Below are positions 30,718 through 31,664 of a stretch of DNA of 31,664 bases, piece after piece. Each line of letters begins with the position of its first letter. Positions within the stretch are counted from its first letter, which is position 1. The position numbers and the translations under genes were made by a program. Source of the DNA: Chloroflexota bacterium (lineage in GTDB: Bacteria > Chloroflexota > Anaerolineae > Caldilineales > Caldilineaceae). Where the stretch lies: positions 13,078-44,741 of the forward strand of contig DMDA01000128.1 of assembly GCA_003451595.1 (NCBI GenBank). The letters are read 5' to 3'. The notes beneath the pieces are model-generated. The model was given only the letters and a program-made list of their open reading frames with translations, was not told the DNA's origin and searched no databases.

Positions 30718-31020
30718 TCACGAAGTACGAAACGGCGAGCTGGCCTCCTCGTCTGCCTGACGCAATGTTTGGGCGATGGCAGATGTGACTCGAGCTGCCT
30801 CCCCCAAAGACTGTTGCAGGCGCTGTACTGCAGGCAGCACCTCCCCCCGCATTTCGCGGCTGAAAGAATCGAATCCGCGTCCTATCCAACTACCATTCTC
30901 GAGCGGGGCCATTGCCGAACGCACGCGTTGTAGCGTTGACACTACATCAGCCTGTGCGCCAGTAAAACGATTGGCGACCTGTTCAAGGTCGCTGTAAACG
31001 CCCCTGACTTCATTCGACAT
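30718..31020 (-). CDS. WXG100 family protein
   Basis: 100 residues with the canonical turn GSWIGRG (W45-I46-G47) and helices on either side. It aligns without gaps to the first ~97 residues of the Gly-rich protein at 16081-16875, so the two are paralogs differing by the tail. First gene of the four-gene WXG cluster, with CAGGAGAG about 8 nt before the ATG. No export tail signal of the YxxxD type. Predicted secreted or partner protein of the system. Confidence 0.9.
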   Translation of the reverse strand: MSNEVRGVYSDLEQVANRFTGAQADVVSTLQRVRSAMAPLENGSWIGRGFDSFSREMRGEVLPAVQRLQQSLGEAARVTSAIAQTLRQADEEASSPFRTS

Positions 31021-31374
31021 CTGTACACTCTCCTGTTGTTGAATTCAATCCCAGTAAAACGCTTGAACGAGCGACAAAACCGACATGGTAGGTTCGACAC
31101 ACAGACAAGCACGTATCACGTGCCTTGCTTGCTGCTATGCCGTGCGAATTCTGGATGGGCTACCAGTTCCGTAAGGCTTTTCACGCCACAATGCTGCAAT
31201 CATTGAGTGTGCAGATGGACAGCGGGGGGTGTTCATGTAAACACAAGTCCTTACGTTATTTTCGATAATGAGAACGTGGAATTCGGGTTACTTTTAGTCG
31301 GAAGACTGGATTCATCATACTGCATTTATGTCGGCATTTCAATCCCCAAAAAACTGACAATTTTGGTGTAATTT
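31021..31374. other. Non-coding, AT-richer upstream region of the WXG cluster
   Basis: 354 bases without a supportable gene. It must hold the promoter of the minus-strand WXG cluster, but I could not pick a convincing one. Contains the inverted repeat at 31106-31127. Base composition falls toward the right. Confidence 0.6.
31106..31127. other. Inverted repeat upstream of the WXG cluster
   Basis: CAAGCACGT and ACGTGCCTTG flank ATC, pairing with a single bulged base. It lies about 86 nt upstream of the first WXG start and beyond the 3' end of the AT-rich frame. It may be an operator or a weak terminator; no U tract follows. Confidence 0.4.
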
Positions 31375-31664
31375 CTAGAGGGTGATTTGCATTTGTGAGT
31401 AGTAGAGAATTGGTTGCTTCAAGGCAATATGGCGAACTTTGTAGTCGACAGTGAAAATTTCTGGCGCTTTTCTCGACATCCGAACTGATTTTGCTGTCGA
31501 AACCTTCAGGAATTCATCACTATTGTGCAGAAAAGCTGCTAGATAATCGTTCTTGACCAATGTAGAGTAATGTTGTTTTGCATGGACTTTAGTTTCCGGT
31601 AAAAGGTGAGCGAGATAGAGCACAAGATGACAAGAGGCGATTAGCAGTCCACAATGTCTGTCTC
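31375..31664 (-). CDS. Possible 3' part of an unidentified gene running off the window
   Basis: The minus-strand frame is open from the window edge to the stop at 31375 (about 95 residues). A GTG at 31623 is the first possible start inside the window, but nothing favours it, so the gene may begin outside. No motif recognised; the peptide is rich in Lys, His and Tyr. The DNA is AT-rich (24 G+C of 60 in the row at 31381), unlike the secretion locus. It could be foreign DNA or a chance frame. Confidence 0.35.
   Translation of the reverse strand, partial: DRHCGLLIASCHLVLYLAHLLPETKVHAKQHYSTLVKNDYLAAFLHNSDEFLKVSTAKSVRMSRKAPEIFTVDYKVRHIALKQPILYYSQMQITL

Overview
The window reads as chromosomal DNA of a Gram-positive-like, moderately GC-rich bacterium, most probably a member of the Chloroflexota (Caldilinea-like). 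This rests on gene style and on the proline/threonine-rich linkers of the extracytoplasmic proteins; no rRNA or other phylogenetic marker is present, so the placement is an inference. Almost every gene is on the minus strand. I see no tRNA, rRNA, CRISPR array or insertion sequence.

Left part (1-12.4 kb), housekeeping genes, all minus strand: a HAD-IIA phosphatase (TTG start) behind PEP carboxylase (ppc), leuB, a zinc-ribbon/membrane/BON-like/LysM protein, an Uup-type ABC-F ATPase, then a tightly coupled set of small membrane protein, zwf and pgl (oxidative pentose phosphate entry), a ferritin (ftnA) and thrH.

Right part (12.45-31.02 kb), a single large locus that I interpret as a divergent type VII (ESX/WXG100) secretion system. 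Reading in the direction of transcription from the right: four small WXG100-family proteins (30718-31020, 30350-30646, 29991-30332, 29653-29946). Next is a lone plus-strand gene for a membrane-anchored pseudokinase (28449-29579), reminiscent in layout of EssB/YukC. Then comes a minus-strand operon: a long WXG protein with a glycine-zipper tail, an EspG-like partner, a giant 2929-residue EccC/EssC-like motor, a ubiquitin-like+FHA fusion, a WXG100 protein with a glycine-rich tail, a second EspG-like partner, a signal-peptide/VWA/TM/FHA receptor-like protein, and a TM-FHA protein. Gaps inside this operon run from a 4-nt overlap to 62 nt.

The outstanding feature is the motor. Where ESX EccC carries three ATPase domains, this one carries seven P-loops. 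They form three repeats of a pair (an intact domain with Walker B Asp-Glu, followed by one with Asp-Asn) plus one extra terminal domain, with a period of about 690 residues. FHA domains, fused to the motor in Firmicutes EssC, are here supplied by three separate proteins. The locus has no recognisable EccB, EccD, EccE, mycosin, EsaA or EssA.

A second notable feature is a drop in G+C, from about 60-70% to about 47% in hand-counted rows. It spans roughly 26.46-28.12 kb and covers the tail of the long WXG protein plus its EspG-like neighbour, while the WXG head stays GC-rich. That is the pattern of an exchangeable effector/partner cassette. Beyond 31.02 kb the DNA becomes AT-rich and carries only a possible gene running off the window.
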